A stretch of 64,000 nt of DNA, taken from Selaginella moellendorffii (taxonomy: Eukaryota > Streptophyta > Lycopodiopsida > Selaginellales > Selaginellaceae). The stretch lies in contig NW_003314273.1 of NCBI RefSeq assembly GCF_000143415.4, positions 2,761,805-2,825,804 of the forward strand, written 5' to 3'. Made by a program: the position numbers and the translations under genes. How positions within the stretch are numbered: the first letter of the stretch is position 1; the number at the start of each line of letters is the position of its first letter. Shown piece after piece: positions 1 through 10,343 of the stretch. Under the pieces are notes generated by a model. It saw only the letters and a program-made list of their open reading frames with translations. It did not search any database and was not told where the DNA came from.

Positions 1-2
1 TG

Positions 3-191
3 GCTGCCAAAGCAAAGAATGCCTTGGCAACTATCAGCTCTAGGTCCATACAAGAATCTGCTCTTGAGATACATGAGAAATTTTTAGTTCATATAGCTAT
101 TAAAGATGCATATAATAGAATGATAAACTTGAGATCAAAAGATGATAGTGCCATTAATGATATAGAAAAAGCAATTGCTAAAGTAGGCTAA
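3..191 (+). CDS. C-terminal end of an unrecognised protein (partial)
   Basis: An open frame runs in from the left edge and ends with TAA at 189-191, giving about 62 residues rich in Lys, Ala, Ile and Asp with a helical, charged character and no cysteine. The start lies outside the window. I do not recognise the family. AT-rich codons contrast with the GC-rich CCD and NPF genes further right. It may be a terminal exon or a fragment of a mobile-element protein; the length is too short to decide. Confidence 0.25.
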   Translation, partial: AAKAKNALATISSRSIQESALEIHEKFLVHIAIKDAYNRMINLRSKDDSAINDIEKAIAKVG

Positions 192-316
192 TATGATGAA
201 AGTAATTTCTTTTTGCTCACAAAATAATCTACCCCTTCAACAAATGCCTGATTAAGGTAGGCACCATATTCACCGAGACAGACAACAATCGATTTTCTTG
301 GGAATTTCCAGAGCTT

Positions 317-1239
317 TTGAAGTGCGATGGCAAAGACATCGTGAAGAAGGGGACCAGGAAGAGCAAGTTTCTTGTTCTCGTTTTTCGGGCTTGTGGCTCC
401 TGTCGCTGGTGGGAAATTTGGGGATCTTGCTCATCTAGACACGAAGAATCCCATTCTTTATGTCGATTTTCCAAAGGTGCGGTATTGTTTGAGAGAGGAG
501 AGAACGATGAAAAATATCTCTGGCTGGATTCCAGGGGCGCATCAAGCTTTTCGGTACCATTGTCTATCCCAAGAACAAGTATCTTTCCCTTGGAGCTAAC
601 GAAGGGATCAAAAAGTGTTATTTGCGACGATGTGATAGAATCACTGGTAAGCAAAACATAATTCTTTTCAGGAAAGCAGCTTGAGACTGACCGGTCTGCT
701 AATTTCAGGTGGTTTTCTCCGAGTCCTGGTGGATTGGAAGGAAAGAAGAAAATCCCGAAAGAGAAAACTAGACATGCCGAAAGATCTTTGCGAGGTATTT
801 TGTAAAATTCCTAAGGAACTCTATGGATTCGGTTGTCTTACAGGAGAAGCACACGAACTATAGCTTCACGGCTGGTGCTGGATCCGATTCTAAAACAACC
901 ACACAAGCGCAAAAGCTAGCAGCTAGTGTCAGCACTTGTACCTTAAAGCAGAGCACTTTAACGGGCTTCCAGTCGCCTAGCTTGCCTGAAGAACCGATTC
1001 GTCAATCTGTGCGTACTTCTGGCCAGAAACGAAGGTAAGACAACTTGAGTTTATATCCCTGACAATGATTTTCCTGCTACCGTTCCAGCTATTCGGAAAT
1101 TGATATCTCTGACGATGAGATCGACGAAGCTGACACACCGAAAGCGGCCAGCACTTCAAAGTCTGAAGCCTGTCCAGAGAGGAAAGCTGGGAAAAAGGCC
1201 ACGATTCTAGACTTTATGGTACGCAAGCCAGCGCTGTAG
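317..1239 (+). pseudogene. RHL1: RHL1 (ROOT HAIRLESS 1) topoisomerase VI subunit, frameshifted copy 1
   Basis: The order of conserved blocks matches plant RHL1, a DNA topoisomerase VI accessory subunit needed for endoreduplication. Visible blocks are KDIVKKG, FSFFGLVAPVAGG, TKNPILYVDFPK, RIKLFGTIVYPKNKYLSL, SVICDD, VVFSESWWIGRKEENPE and KLDMPK, then an acidic and basic tail ending in TILDFMVRKPAL. Short introns are clear, for example 1035-1088 (54 nt, AG/GTAAG to CCAG), which restores the frame into the last exon 1089-1239; others start near 473, 650 and 797. Three single-base frame changes, near 370, 588 and 765, break the coding frame, so I call a pseudogene, although sequencing error is possible. 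Two further RHL1 fragments lie at 2381-2860 and 12640-12825. The family assignment is from recalled motifs. Confidence 0.7.
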
Positions 1240-1640
1240 AGAGACAATTCACGCTTTGGAAAACAAGAACCAAGGTATGGAATTTCGGACGGAGTGTTTT
1301 TATCATGCCTGCTTGTTTTCTTTGCAGGCACTACACTCTTAGCGTCCCAAACTAAACTCCCAACTTGGAAGATGATTTGGAATAGCTGGTTTTATTCACT
1401 GATAGCAGCATACAGTGGTGCCAGACTTGCCAGGTTAAAGAGATCATACTTGCAACGACCAGGAAGGCATTTTATGAATAAGGAGCTTCGATTCACACAA
1501 ATCGCCATTTTTCTTTGAGACTTATCAATTTCAGCTTCGCATGAAAGTAGCCATCCACCGGAAGCATCGGTAATTACGCAAAAAAACAAATTCGAGATGT
1601 AGATAACTAACTATATACTGATGTCTAATAAATAAACTTT
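1240..1640. other. 3' flank of RHL1 copy 1, no gene seen
   Basis: No coding frame with family resemblance is visible. A short stretch near 1335-1385 recurs in inverted form at 12568-12612 beside RHL1 fragment 3, so the duplicated unit extended past the RHL1 stop codon. Confidence 0.5.
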
Positions 1641-1714
1641 TGGAGGTGAAGGGCATCCGATCCCCTTACCTATCGCATGCGAAGCGATCGCTCTACCATC
1701 TGAGCTACACCCCC
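1641..1714 (-). tRNA. trnA-CGC: tRNA-Ala (CGC), possibly decayed
   Basis: The reverse complement folds as a tRNA. The acceptor stem GGGGGTG pairs with CACCTCC (one G-T wobble). The D-arm block TAGCTCAGATGGTAGAGC is present, and anticodon stem ATCGC/GCGAT carries the loop TTCGCAT, anticodon CGC. The discriminator base is A. Plant nuclear tRNA-Ala has the same backbone. The T arm is odd: a 5-bp stem with an 8-nt loop instead of 7, suggesting a one-base insertion, so function is doubtful. A shortened relative of this sequence occurs at the primer site of the retrotransposon at 47459-47526. Confidence 0.75.
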
Positions 1715-2380
1715 TTAATATCACACTAATAAATTTCTAAGAAGGTATATAGACAAGTCCAAATTACCTTTGTTCCAAACGATCACTTCTGGATCGATAC
1801 ACTCGGATGTTTGTTTTTCTTTTCTTTTGCTTCTACTATATGAGCTCCAAGTAATATAATGGCAGCAAAAAACATGTCTCCACTTGTTGCAATTGCGAAG
1901 AGTTCGATCTCAAAGCAATGTCAATGGAGGCTTTGTGTGCTGCTCACAGGATGAACTACTGATCTAACTGTGCAAGTTAAGTGGGCTATCAAGATACAAA
2001 TCTTGTTTGCTCTAGATTTGATGCAAGCAACATGAAGTCATGGCCTTCTCCTTGAACGAAATTATCATCCAGAGAAGTTGATATTTCTTTCCTTTGGTTT
2101 CTCTCTTCATGGCTTTTTCTGTGTTTGACATTGTTTGTTGAATAGTACTTGATTAGATTTTCCCCATTCAAGAGCTACAAAACTCCGCTTAAAAAATGAC
2201 GCATCTCATTCCTCCTTTAAAACTGTGTGATAAACTTGCTGGCCAAAGCTGGGCATCGCATCTTGAATGTGCTGCAAATCTTATCAATGGTCGTGTGCTT
2301 TGGACCTGGTAGAATTTTGGGGACGAAGGTCATGAGTCATTTAAATGGCATTTTTCCCGCCAAAACTCATTTAGTTAGGA
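1715..2380. other. Intergenic, contains a dispersed repeat
   Basis: No gene is recognised. The part at about 1975-2165 matches in inverted form 5930-6045, and the piece around 2060-2150 (ending near GTGTTTGACATTG) recurs at 10500-10580 upstream of a LURP-one gene. This is duplicated flanking DNA of the LURP-one/RHL1 region. Confidence 0.5.
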
Positions 2381-2860
2381 ATGGCGCCAGAGAAAGTCCA
2401 GAGCAGCAGGCGATCCAGAAAGAAAGCGCTTGTCTCCAAAATGCCCCAAACTCCCGCGGAATTGTCAGCCCCTTCGTGGCATCGCACCGCAGCTGTTGCT
2501 ATATTTTCAAGACATCGTGAAGAGGAAGATCAAGTTCTTGTTCTCGTTTCCCAGGCTTGTGCTCCTGGTTTTTTATGCCGATTTTCCAAATGTGTGTGAG
2601 GAGGAAAGGATGAAAAATTATTTTGGTCGGATTTCAGGGGCTGTACCATTTTGTAAGTATCTTACCTTGCACGCCTAAAGATCTTTGCGAGGTACTTCGT
2701 AAAATACTCTACAGACTGGATCGTCTTGTAGGAGGGGAACACAAACTATAGCTTTATGGCTGGTGCTGAATCGGATTCTAAAACACCCACACATATGCAA
2801 AAGCTAGCAGCTGCTGTCATCACTTCTACAGCACTCTAGCTTGCTTGAAGAACTGCCAAA
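2381..2860 (+). pseudogene. RHL1: RHL1 copy 2, internally deleted
   Basis: This is a second remnant of the RHL1 gene at 317-1239. It keeps an N-terminal basic region beginning at ATG 2381 (MAPEKVQSSRRSRKK), followed by DIVKRK and KFLFSFP in another frame. It then jumps by deletion over the TKNP block straight to a short YADFPN-like end. A 5'-shortened exon near 2640 and the block starting GEHKL..FMAGAESDSKT follow. Stops and frame changes are frequent. The N-terminal part is useful because copy 1 lacks it. Nonfunctional as read. Confidence 0.6.
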
Positions 2861-2879
2861 GTATATTTATTTCTAATAA

Positions 2880-3858
2880 AAACTATAAACCTGGTGCGTA
2901 CTGTTGTGAGGGAATCTTGCAATTGCCACACACTCAAAATCTCATTAGAGAACTCTAGCTCTCACTGAAAATGTCACAAAAAAATGTGTGATCAAATCTC
3001 AATAATGAAGCAGAGTAAGCTTGGAATCATACCAACGAAGATTGCGCAAATGGCTAACTCTATAAATAGAGGACAAAGGAATTGAGAGAGAAAATGGAAA
3101 AGAAAATGTAAAACAAACAGGAATTTGAAAAAAAAAGGAAATTATTGATGGCATAGCTTGATTGGTTTACTGATTTATTATTACACTGATAATATTAACA
3201 AGTATTAAGATCATCTCTTTATGACCTTTGTCGAGTGCAAACTTAACAAAATAATTATTGATTAATGATTTCAATAATTTGGTCAAGTAAATATTTCAGT
3301 TAAAAAAATTAACCCATAGTGGTAGTTCTACCTTTTAACTTTTATCCACTACTACTACGCTACTGATTGAAAACTAAAAATATAAGACTGAAAAATTTTC
3401 ATTAACATATAATATATTATGATCTTATGCTTCTAGTTAGGCTCCCAAAAACATGTTTTATTACCATGATAATAATATTTAATTATAAAGAAAATCATAT
3501 GATAGTACTTAAATAACAAAAAAACAGATTAAATTAGTTAGTGGTTAATAAATAGTTGATCAGTTTTTACAAACTGAATGCCATTAACACAGGTAATACT
3601 GGACAAGGGGAATAAACATGGGAGATTTTACTGAAATATTCATGCTTAGCATTACATATAACTTGCTATTGGAATAATGCCTATCAAATATGAACTTCAC
3701 TTAGACTCTTATTTTGAGCATGGTGGGCAACCAATTGAAGGAGACATTATTGTACCATCCGAGCTACGAATATATTATAACCATGAAGTTCTATTAAAAC
3801 ACTCATAAATATAAACTTAAACTCCATCACCACCACCACTTGGAGCTGGTTTGTCGAG
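2880..3858. other. AT-rich intergenic DNA, nothing recognised
   Basis: About 980 bases with homopolymer A/T runs and no open frame of note. No repeat of the cassette or RNA gene was seen here. Confidence 0.5.
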
Positions 3859-4506
3859 TTAAATCTCGTTCATGACTAGAAACATCGAAACCACAAACAA
3901 CGAGTCCACTCCAAGTTCAATCTCTATGCTGTAGCTGTGGCATCCCGCAATGCTTGCCAGTTTCCACTTGTACCTTGCCTGTGGATCAATCTCAAAATCT
4001 CTTCTTCGCAGAAGAACAGAGAGACATACCTTTGCAATCAGCTGTCCAGTATCAGTCCTGCGTAAGCTGTACTTCCCGGTGAAGTCGCATCCAGTGAGCT
4101 TGAAATCGGGCGTGGTGCTCTCCCCGAGGTACACATCCACGCATAACTCTAGCCGGAAGCAAGGCTTCTTCGCTGTGAAGAGAAACTTGTCTTCGTCGAG
4201 ATAGGCCTTCCACTTGCTCTGGAAACTAAATGCCTGCCAAACGGGTTACTATTTAGAGAAAAGAGAGATGTTTTAGTACCTCTTTGTGGAGCACGAGAAT
4301 AACCTTTCCACTGGAATCCATAACTCTCCGCTGGCGACCGCATCCAAAGTTTCCATCCACTGCAAAAACGTCGTTTTGTTTTGCATCCCAGACGGTTTAC
4401 TTCCCACAGCTGAAGACTCTCGAGCTGGAGAGAGTGAGATCCACAGACTGGAAGTCTCAAAACTGTGCTCCGCAACAACCTTGGCAGAATCTTGATCGAA
4501 ACCCAT
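3859..4506 (-). pseudogene. LURP-one-related (LOR/DUF567) protein, frameshifted copy
   Basis: Homologous along its length to the intact LOR gene at 10832-11536, with the same two short introns (4234-4279, 46 nt; 3979-4029, 51 nt). LOR proteins adopt a tubby-C-terminal-like barrel and include LURP1, linked to pathogen response; the biochemical role is unknown. Exon 1 (4280-4506) is 227 nt against 243 nt in the intact copy. The 16-nt deletion after the start segment MGFDQDSAKVVA throws the rest out of frame. The last exon ends early at MNEI followed by TAA, where the intact gene continues 11 codons. The middle exon still reads DVYLGESTTPDFKLTG. Hence a pseudogene. Confidence 0.75.
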
Positions 4507-4814
4507 AACCTTACCAAGCCTTTGCAAGAGCAAAGCTCTTCACTGACTAATCTCCTCTAAGACGCGTTTTAACTCTTGGTGGGAACGGCTAATCAATGAG
4601 TGGGACACAACCAAAGGGATAATTTCGTGTTTTTTTTCCCGTGTCGGTAACTACAGTATAAATCCCGGCTAAAGCCGAAAAATGGAGTAGAGTACACGCT
4701 GGACCTCCAGTGTACGCAAAGACGTAGGAAATACCGCAACTGCGTAAGCACCACATCCCCAAACAAAGCTGGAGTGGCGCGCGCGATTGGGGCTATTGCG
4801 ATACGCTGGGCACT
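4507..4814. other. Duplicated LOR promoter and unique spacer
   Basis: The start of this stretch (4540-4575, GACTAATCTCCTCTAAGACGCG) is the mirror of the sequence just upstream of the LOR genes near 5790-5815 and 10690-10720, so it is the copied LOR promoter. The remainder, to 4814, has no recognised gene. Confidence 0.5.
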
Positions 4815-4905
4815 ACCTCAAACGCTCCATGTCCGAGGATGAGTGAGGATCACCCCAGCAGGGGATTTGATCACCATGGGCCACTATAGCTTCAACAAGC
4901 AATCG
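4815..4905 (+). pseudogene. Short CCD gene fragment
   Basis: About 90 bp match the CCD coding sequence at 20478-20565 (segment AMSEDD to GDLITMGRYSFN), with a small internal deletion. It is stranded between two LOR genes and has no coding capacity, so it marks an old CCD copy or a template-switch insertion. Confidence 0.7.
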
Positions 4906-5044
4906 GACAAGAATGTCAATCCAATGCAAGGAAACCGCTAACCAATGCCCGCCATAGCTGCCTGGAAGAAACTGTCTAGAAGTGAAATTCTTCCGTTTCA
5001 CGATTTCGCCATATTATGTAATGATGAACTTGCATTTAATGGAC

Positions 5045-5711
5045 TCAACTTGGGATGGATCCATTAAATTGACGTCCCACGATGGTTAAAATCATTGAAA
5101 CCACAAATAGCGAGTCCACTCCAGGCTCAATTTCTATGCTGTAGCTCGCAACGCATGCCAGATTCCTCTTGGACCTTGCCTGTGGATCAAACTCAAAGTC
5201 TCTTTGAAGAAGAAGAAAACATAGACATACCTTTGCAATCAGCTCTCCAGTATCAGTCCTGTGTAAGCAGTATTTCCCGGTGAAGGCGCTTCCAGTGAGC
5301 TTGAAATCGGGCGTGGTGTTCTCGCCGAGGTACACATCCACGCATAACTCTAGCCGGAAGAAGAAAGGCCGCTTCGTTGTAAAGAGGAGCTTGTCTTCGT
5401 CGAGATAGACCTTCCACTTGTTCTGGAAACTACATGCCTGCCTAACGGTTTTCTGAGAATTCGAAAGGAAAAGAAAGATGCGTTTCAAGTACCACTTTCT
5501 GGAGCACGAGAAGAAGCTTTCCACTGGAATCCATAACTCTCCGCTGGCGACCGCAGCCAAATTTCCCATCCACTGCAAAAACTTGGTTTTGTTCTGCATC
5601 CCGGACTGTATACTTCCCACAGCTGAAGACTCCCGAGCTGGAAAGAGTGAGATCTACGGCCTGGAAGTCACAAAACTGTGATCCAGCAACAGGCAAAGCC
5701 GCGACAGCCAT
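5045..5711 (-). CDS. LURP-one-related (LOR/DUF567) protein
   Basis: Three exons: 5493-5711, 5231-5437 and 5045-5179, with introns of 55 and 51 nt; the coding length is 561 nt, 186 residues, with phase kept at both junctions. The ATG at 5711 begins MAVAALPVAG; the MGFDQ start of the paralogs has been replaced. Conserved LOR blocks are CGKYTVRDAEQN, RRVMDSSGKLLLVL, DVYLGENTTPDFKLTG and YSIEIEPGVDSLFVVSM. The C-terminus differs: after MILTIV it ends GRQFNGSIPS, unlike the MNEIYLDKP end of the copy at 10832-11536. That suggests a 3' sequence swap. A LOR protein is a cytosolic barrel of unknown ligand; a role in defence is known only for LURP1. Confidence 0.75.
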
Positions 5712-5739
5712 AGTCTTAGCCTGGAGCTGGAAAATCACC

Positions 5740-6659
5740 GAGCCTTATCAAGATAAATTTTTTCCAGGCGATGAACAGAGAAATCCAGGATGCTCTGACT
5801 AACTTCCTTTAAGACGAGTTAAATAAAGCCACACTCCTCTGTGTCAGAGTTGTCTCGCTCGGTCAACTTTTCATGCGGTGAAAGTAAGATGGAGTTTTGT
5901 AACTCTTGAATGATCAATCAGTGGAGAATAAACCGTGAAGAGAGAGAAATATAAACTTTTGTGGATAATTTTGTTCCGAGGAGAAGGCCATGCTTTTGAG
6001 TTGCCTTGCATCTAATCTAGAACAAATCTTGATAGACAACTTAACTTGCGCAAGACCAGAATATCTCTGCAAAGAGCAGTCACAAAGGTTGTAGTTTTGA
6101 CCTCCAATTTTGTAAAATTCATAGAAAATTTTCCTCAGAGGAATTTGTCATGCTCATTCCAGCTCTCGCGACTTTGTGATGATGTATGGCTGGCTTACGG
6201 ATCTTCCTGGTGGCATCCCTCTCTTGTATTTGGTGTTGCTCTTGCGCAATCTATATGCACCAAAAACTAGAAATATTGTTAATCACCAGCTTTTACCACG
6301 TGCTCTCAAAAGTAAGTTCAAGGTTACTCTAGTGTGGAGCTTTTGGGGTGAACAACATTTATTCTATAGCCTCTTTGCTGGGTGTGCTGAAGAGCAGAAG
6401 GTTTCTTCTTTACAAATTTGTCTAAAATCATTTGAGAAACCTTTGCGTCAAAACGTCAATTCGTCCGTCATGGTGGCAAATTCGACCTAATAGCGAAGAT
6501 ACTAAAGAAGTTTTGCTAAGGCACGGATTTGCCTCTTACTGTGTGTAGCTCGAATTTTGATTTGCGAATATGCTAACCATTTAAATGGCATTTTTATCCG
6601 AGTGGCTGGCAAAATATCTCTTTTAAGTCCTTGTCACAAAGTAATTACATGAATTTCTC
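5740..6659. other. Intergenic between LOR and CCD; duplicated promoter
   Basis: The first 170 bases are LOR promoter sequence: 5850-5905 is the inverted match of 10615-10690. The stretch 5930-6045 matches 1975-2165 inverted. From 6046 to 6659 I see only short unsupported frames and no recognised gene. Confidence 0.5.
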
Positions 6660-8435
6660 CTACAAGGTGACATGGTTTTGGTTTGCTATTTGATAGGCAT
6701 TTACAAAGATTCCATGGAATCCATATGGCACTCTAGCAGGCAACTCTATAGAAGCCACTGTCTCAAGCGTGGGCGATTTAGCATCCATGATCAAAAGCTC
6801 CGAGACACCACTCTTCTCATCATGGACGTAGCTTAAGACGTATCCATCGTCTTCTTCCTCGCCGTTCGCCACAAAGAAAGGCTCGCCACAAAACTTACCA
6901 CGTTCGAATCTCCTCGACGCCACAATGCACGGCTCCTTGAGGTCCGGGTCACTTGCACCGTCGATTACCACTCTGGGCAGTCGTGGAGCGTCTAGATCGA
7001 CCTTGGCCAGGCCGGAGAATTTGGGCCATGGCCCATAGTAGCACATGTAGACGTACCGATTCTTTCGCCCCAGGAATTTCTGGTTGATCTGTCCAAAATC
7101 TAGTCCGGCCGAGCACACGTGTTGCTTCCACGACCGTCCAGATCGAAGGTCCAGGTGGATCTCGTGCAATCTGCTGGACAATCCGGCTACGTCATCGAAC
7201 AGACATTCCACCGGCGAAATAGACGAGCTGAGCACGACGATCTTGTCCGTCCCTTCCTCCCACGCGTTGATGTAGTGGAATGACGTCCAATCCGGAACGT
7301 CGATCCAGCGAACGCCGGAATATCCAACGGTCGGGATGCGAGGGATCACCCCGAATCTGGGAACCTTGGCGGTATCTCCACGGATGGGCATCTTGTTCTG
7401 GAGCACTACATCCTGGATCTTCATCACGACCTGATTCTCTGGGAAGATTGCGTAGTTCTCCGTGATCGCAAAATCGTGAAACAGGCACGGCTCGCGCAAC
7501 CACACGTCGAAATCGGGGCTTTTCCTCCCTTCCCGGCTCGCCCAGAAGTAGCGGAGGTGGGGATTGATCACTGGATTGAAGCTAAACGCGAAGAGCTCGC
7601 CAGAGGTTGGATCGATCTTTGGATGAGCGCACATTGGCAGTAGCAATCGCTTGTTGAAGTTGTAGCGACCCATGGTGATCAAATCCCCTGCTGGGGTGAT
7701 ATTCACGGCATATGGCATATCATCCTCGGACATGGCAAGAATTCGGCGATCGAAGTAGGCCATCCCAGCGTTGGAAGTTCCCATCCCGCCCAAGATATCG
7801 ATCAGGCCCAGAGCCGCGCGCATCGCGAATAGCCCCAGTCGCGCGAGCCCGGGATAGCTGCTCATGGTGCCCAGTGTGTAGGGGAAGAGAATCTTGCCCG
7901 CAGTTTGCTCCTGGAGGAATCGATTGGTCTGGGTGAATCGCGCGCAGTAGATTGGAGCGTGATGTTCTTCGCGATCATCATCGCCCGGGAACTTGATCGC
8001 GTGGAGCATCCCGTGGCCATCGAAGTAGTGGTAGCCGGCGGGAGGGGGATGGAGTGGATTGGAGCCATTGCGGATGTAAGCACCGCCGCGGAGGCAGCGA
8101 GGGATCGAGCCAGTGACTCGGCGGCATGGCGTCGGCGGGGATTCTCCGACCGGGGCGAAGTTGTCCGCGAGCTGGATCTTGGGGTCTTGCGAGGGAGGGA
8201 ACTCCCGGGGATCGATGTACGTGGCGATGAGATTCTCCACAGTGTCGCACAGGGCTACTGCCGCCGCCCGCGCCTCGTCGATTGGATTGGGGATGGAGAA
8301 TCCGAGGGCGTTGTTGTTCTTGCGAGAGGTCTCTCTCGATTTGGTGGCGGTGGCTGTGATCCTTGATGATCTTCTCCTGGGTGGAGCTGGGAAGAAGGAG
8401 CTGCTAATGCCATAACCAGTGCCAATGGCATACAT
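6660..8435 (-). CDS. Carotenoid cleavage dioxygenase (CCD/NCED family), intact
   Basis: Single-exon gene of 591 residues from ATG 8435. Non-heme Fe(II) dioxygenases of this family cleave a carotenoid double bond in plastids; the NCED branch makes xanthoxin for abscisic acid. The four iron-binding histidines are visible: H271 (CAHPKIDP), H320 (LFHDFAITENY), H387 (TSFHYINAWEEG) and H574 (VPYGFHGIF). The segments MAYFDRRILAMSEDDMPYAV and GEEEDDGYVLSYVHDE are typical of the NCED/CCD4 group. The first 50 residues are rich in Ser, Arg and Thr, as in a plastid transit peptide. Longer frames start at GTG 8498 and are not needed. Substrate and cleavage site cannot be told from sequence. Closest paralog here is 19795-21549. 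Confidence 0.9.
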   Translation of the reverse strand: MYAIGTGYGISSSFFPAPPRRRSSRITATATKSRETSRKNNNALGFSIPNPIDEARAAAVALCDTVENLIATYIDPREFPPSQDPKIQLADNFAPVGESPPTPCRRVTGSIPRCLRGGAYIRNGSNPLHPPPAGYHYFDGHGMLHAIKFPGDDDREEHHAPIYCARFTQTNRFLQEQTAGKILFPYTLGTMSSYPGLARLGLFAMRAALGLIDILGGMGTSNAGMAYFDRRILAMSEDDMPYAVNITPAGDLITMGRYNFNKRLLLPMCAHPKIDPTSGELFAFSFNPVINPHLRYFWASREGRKSPDFDVWLREPCLFHDFAITENYAIFPENQVVMKIQDVVLQNKMPIRGDTAKVPRFGVIPRIPTVGYSGVRWIDVPDWTSFHYINAWEEGTDKIVVLSSSISPVECLFDDVAGLSSRLHEIHLDLRSGRSWKQHVCSAGLDFGQINQKFLGRKNRYVYMCYYGPWPKFSGLAKVDLDAPRLPRVVIDGASDPDLKEPCIVASRRFERGKFCGEPFFVANGEEEDDGYVLSYVHDEKSGVSELLIMDAKSPTLETVASIELPARVPYGFHGIFVNAYQIANQNHVTL

Positions 8436-8965
8436 TGCGACCACCTTCCAAATCAAAGCCCAAGACCAGTGCCAGTGGCATACATTGCGATCAATCACAA
8501 GTAATTTGATCTCTCAACCGATGTTTTGAGCTATGGATTGATCATCTCTCTGAGCCACACACTTCGCATAGATATTTCCACCAAAAAGGTGTCTCCGCGA
8601 AATATCAGTTGGCATGTGAGTCGGTGGTAGGGCTGACTCAGAATAACGGTACCTTGCCATGTCAGCGAGTGAGTCATCATAGTTTGGGTGGTCCTGCGTT
8701 CGATTCTAGCCAGCCGCAAGAGAAAGTTTTTAAAAAATATTGGGGGTTTCGTTTTTAGGGTTCTAGCTCGATGAGAATCGGATCGAAAGAAATGTGTCCC
8801 GATTTTCCAGCGATAGTTTTTCCTGGATCGCCTACATTCAGCTTCTCGAAGCGATCTCCATCATTGTGGGAAGAAATTGATTTCGCGATTGGATAGGGTT
8901 CTTGTTGACGATAGGACACATTTCTAGTACGACTGATTCGCAGTACACTGAACAAAGGCAACGAC
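8436..8965. promoter_or_regulatory. Upstream region of the CCD gene
   Basis: A 50-bp near-tandem repeat (CCAGTGCCA.TGGCATACATTGCGA) spans the start codon (8416-8440 and 8466-8490), giving an out-of-frame ATG at 8485. Between 8600 and 8715 lies a unit with a GCGTTCGATTCTAGC stretch resembling a pol III B box, followed by an A/T-rich end, possibly tRNA-derived. No TATA box can be named with confidence. Confidence 0.35.
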
Positions 8966-9058
8966 ATGCCTGGTGAGTTTGTTTACGCATCCTTTTCTTT
9001 TTTCTTCTTAGATCGATCGATTCACGTCACAAAACGTGGTTTTGACTTCCACAATGGT

Positions 9059-9315
9059 TTTTTTTTTTTTTTTTTTTGGTACCAAGCGGGTCATCCACAC
9101 CTCATTATCGCAAATGCGTGGCGACTAATCACGGTATTTATTTCCTAATCCCACTCGTTGTCTTAAGCTCATTTCTTTTTTTGCTTTTTTTGTTTTTGGT
9201 ACCAAGCGGGTCATCCACACCTCATTATCGCAAATGCGTGGCGACTAAACACGGTATTTATTTCTTAATCCCACTCGTTGTCTTAGCTCATTTCTTTTTT
9301 TTGCTGCTACGTTTA
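9059..9315. repeat. 120-bp tandem duplication
   Basis: Two copies of a unit that starts with a poly-T tract and GGTACCAAGCGGGTCATCC begin at 9078 and 9198 (period 120). They are nearly identical, differing by a few substitutions and indels. They lie 200-430 bases upstream of the LOR start at 9516, so they may form part of its promoter or 5' untranslated region. Confidence 0.85.
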
Positions 9316-9515
9316 CGTCAGGTTGTGTTGCTCATCGTTTGTCTTGACCGATTTCCAGATACCGATGAGGAGCGGCCCCTTTGCTTCGGTGTTCCATGTC
9401 GCCATCGCCATCAGCAGCAGCGCAGCACGGCGAGGAGTATGCGTAAATTCCCGGCGGTGGCAACAGTGCTAATGCTAGTAGCACTTAAGATCCCCGTAAG
9501 CCACGAACAAAAACG

Positions 9516-10343
9516 ATGACGGCTTCTTCAAGGACGACCATGGCACTTAATCAAGTTGAGGGAAAGGCAGGAGTAGGCTTGGTCCCTGTGGTTCGGCACG
9601 AGTTTTGTGCGCACGATGGCATGGAGTTGATACTCTCCAAGGTCGAGGCATGGAGTTGGGGCAATTACACTGTCACCGATGGAGTTGGGAATTTCCTCAT
9701 CACGGTGGAAGGGAGGCTGAGCTTGCGATGGACTCGGACTCTGCTGGATTCGAGCGGGACACGGATCCTCAAGATCCACAAGAAGTTCATGGTTTGTTGC
9801 AGCTCCTAGATAGCAAAGTTTTGGTTTTTCTTGTTTACATTTTTCTGACAAGGTTTCTCTTTCCGAGACAGAACCCAAGCATCTTCGATGCCTTCATTGA
9901 CGGTGAAGACGGCGCGAGGAGAGTGTTCACAGTGCAATCTTCGTTGGAAGCACCGGCTTCACGCTTTTCTCTCAAGGTGTTCTTGCCAGTGAAAGGCTCC
10001 GAGCCGGATCTCTCCATGGATCCCGACTTTAAGCTCGAGGGGGCCTACTTCCAAAATGATTACGGTATCTATTGCGGAGAAAGGTCGATTGCACAGGTAC
10101 GATTTCTGTGATCTTCCTCTTTCTTTTCTGTACTTTGGAAAGAATGTTTCTCAGTATGCACCTGACAATTGATATCGTCCCGTGCAGGCCTCACGAAAGC
10201 CAGACGCGTCCAGCTTTGTTCTGGGATGCGGTGCTTATACCGTTGCGGTTTTTCCTGGGGTCGACCACGTCTTTGTAGTCGCCCTCGTACTGATAATGGA
10301 CGAGCTACACTTGGAGGCCAGCGTGGGTCACGACTCGACTTAA
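9516..10343 (+). CDS. LURP-one-related (LOR/DUF567) protein, divergent
   Basis: Three exons 9516-9791, 9872-10096 and 10188-10343, all phase 0, with introns of 80 and 91 nt; the product is 218 residues. Blocks match the LOR fold: GNYTVTDGVGNFLITVEG, RTLLDSSGTRILKIHKKF, FSLKVFLPVKG, DPDFKLEGAYFQNDY and YTVAVFPGVDHVFVVALVLIM. Sequence identity to the other three LOR copies is low, so it is an older paralog with longer introns. Start ATG 9516 is followed in frame by a second ATG (9540, MALNQ), either of which could be used. It sits divergently from the CCD gene at 6660-8435. Function not known. Confidence 0.8.

Noticed and set aside
7905-8366. 153-residue plus-strand open frame over the CCD gene
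   Set aside because: It is the antisense of a GC-rich coding region, and similar frames appear opposite every CCD copy. No family resemblance.
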